Assembly: GCA_017996515.1 (NCBI GenBank)
Contig: JAGOGU010000071.1
Location: forward strand, 1 to 7,141
Source: Allobrachymonas sp.
GTDB lineage: Bacteria; Pseudomonadota; Gammaproteobacteria; Burkholderiales; Burkholderiaceae_C
DNA length: 7,141 nucleotides
Direction of reading: 5' to 3'
Shown: in pieces, positions 6,697 through 7,141 of the stretch
How positions within the stretch are numbered: position 1 is the stretch's first letter
Layout: each line of letters opens with the position of its first letter
The notes under the pieces: generated by a model
Told to the model about the DNA's origin: nothing
Seen by the model: the letters and a program-made list of their open reading frames with translations, nothing else
The model's database searches: none
Position numbers and translations under genes: made by a program

Positions 6697-6859
6697 GGCT
6701 GCAGGCCCTTGCAGATTCTGTCAGGCTCGGTTGCACGCCACGCAACACCATTTGGCAGACATGGCGCTCGGCGCCAAGCGTTGCAGCCCTCTTTCTCACG
6801 ATCCGTCGCCCTTTTGCCCTGACCCGGGCGCGCCGTAATGGCCGCCCTTTGAACTGCCC
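6697..6859 (+). promoter_or_regulatory. Candidate structured 5' leader of mrpA (possible cation riboswitch)
   Basis: Several complementary segments cluster before the start codon. GGCTGCA (6697-6703) can pair with TGCAGCC (6782-6788), enclosing hairpins GTTGC/GCAAC (6730-6746) and GGCGC-TCG-GCGCC (6763-6775). Closer to the gene, GGGCG (6826-6830) can pair either with CGCCC upstream (6807-6811) or with CGCCC downstream (6843-6847); in the latter case GCC-GTAAT-GGC closes inside. CTGCC (6854-6858), touching the ATG, can pair with GGCAG (6754-6758). Competing pairings beside a start codon that lacks a Shine-Dalgarno sequence resemble a translational switch. The nhaA-I (Li+-I) riboswitch class is known before bacterial cation transporter genes, and the 3' part looks vaguely like it to me. 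That is an impression, not a match I could run. Confidence 0.4.
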
Positions 6860-7141
6860 ATGACGCCCAACGCCTCTGGAAAAAATATTGCTCCCATGCC
6901 GCTGGTCGAGCGCTTTTTGTGGACCCTGATTCCGCTGTGCGGGCTGACGCTGCTGTTCGGCGCGCTGCTGTCTGCACCCCTGCCGTGGGCGTTCAGCACG
7001 CCCTGGATTCCCGCGCTCAAACTGTCTCTGGACTTTCGTATCGACGGTCTCTCCGCACTGATGCTGTGCATGATTCTGGGCGTGGGCAGAGCCGTGTTCA
7101 TCTACACGGGCGGCTACCTCAGCGGACACCCGCAGCAGCGG
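6860..7141 (+). CDS. mrpA: MrpA-type Na+/H+ antiporter subunit A, N-terminal fragment (runs off right edge)
   Basis: Ninety-four codons are visible: a short polar N-terminus, a hydrophobic helix at about 16-38, then LSLDFRIDGLSALMLCMI (55-72) and GVGRAVFIYTGGYLSGHP (74-91). The pattern DGLS followed by a second helix ending in IYTGGYLSG is that of the N-terminal region shared by MrpA/MnhA/PhaA and NADH dehydrogenase subunit 5 (NuoL). The wording is closer to MrpA, which with the other Mrp subunits exchanges Na+ or K+ for H+ across the inner membrane. The ATG at 6860 has no clear Shine-Dalgarno sequence. An in-frame ATG at 6896 (residue 13) is an alternative that keeps the whole first helix. 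Subunits B-G would be expected to the right, but the edge hides them. NuoL or an HyfB-like protein is the main alternative. Confidence 0.85.
   Translation, partial: MTPNASGKNIAPMPLVERFLWTLIPLCGLTLLFGALLSAPLPWAFSTPWIPALKLSLDFRIDGLSALMLCMILGVGRAVFIYTGGYLSGHPQQR

Noticed and set aside
6838..6852. Tiny frame ATG-GCC-GCC-CTT-TGA just before mrpA, considered as a leader peptide
   Set aside because: It is only four codons, lacks a ribosome site, and lies within a hairpin that explains the sequence better.

Overview
The window is about 60% GC. The protein families point to a Gram-negative proteobacterium, most likely a betaproteobacterium of the Burkholderiales type. This is inferred from protein resemblance and base composition, not from a database search. 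It holds six protein-coding genes, two of them cut by the window edges, plus an unusual structured intergenic repeat and a candidate structured mRNA leader.

Left part (1-2682): two divergently transcribed surface-polysaccharide genes. On the minus strand is the 5' part of a membrane sugar-phosphate transferase that starts glycan assembly on undecaprenyl phosphate. On the plus strand is a complete TviB/WbpO-type UDP-N-acetylhexosamine 6-dehydrogenase, which makes a UDP-HexNAc-uronic acid precursor. Together they suggest the edge of a capsule, exopolysaccharide or O-antigen locus. The transferase gene carries an uninterrupted run of eight G on its coding strand 14 codons after the start. Losing or gaining one G would end the reading frame early, so it is a candidate phase-variation switch.

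Middle (2683-4024): the dehydrogenase gene faces a small minus-strand rhodanese gene. The 280-base gap between them is almost filled by a 259-base element with perfect 18-base inverted ends and several nested internal inverted repeats. An 18-base piece of it recurs upstream of the rhodanese gene. Next comes ydcH (DUF465, a 72-aa helical protein) on the plus strand, followed by a very clear intrinsic terminator.

Right part (4025-7141): a large minus-strand gene encodes a CopA-type Cu(+)-exporting P1B ATPase with two N-terminal metal-binding domains. It diverges from the start of an MrpA-type Na+/H+ antiporter gene that runs off the right edge. The 417-base space between them has no credible gene. 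Its right half, next to mrpA, has mutually exclusive base-pairing possibilities and may be a cation-responsive RNA leader.

Apart from the two polysaccharide genes, the neighbours do not form one pathway: sulfur transfer, a small conserved protein, copper export and cation antiport look like ordinary chromosomal genes. The signals most worth checking are the poly-G tract, the inverted-repeat element and the mrpA leader.
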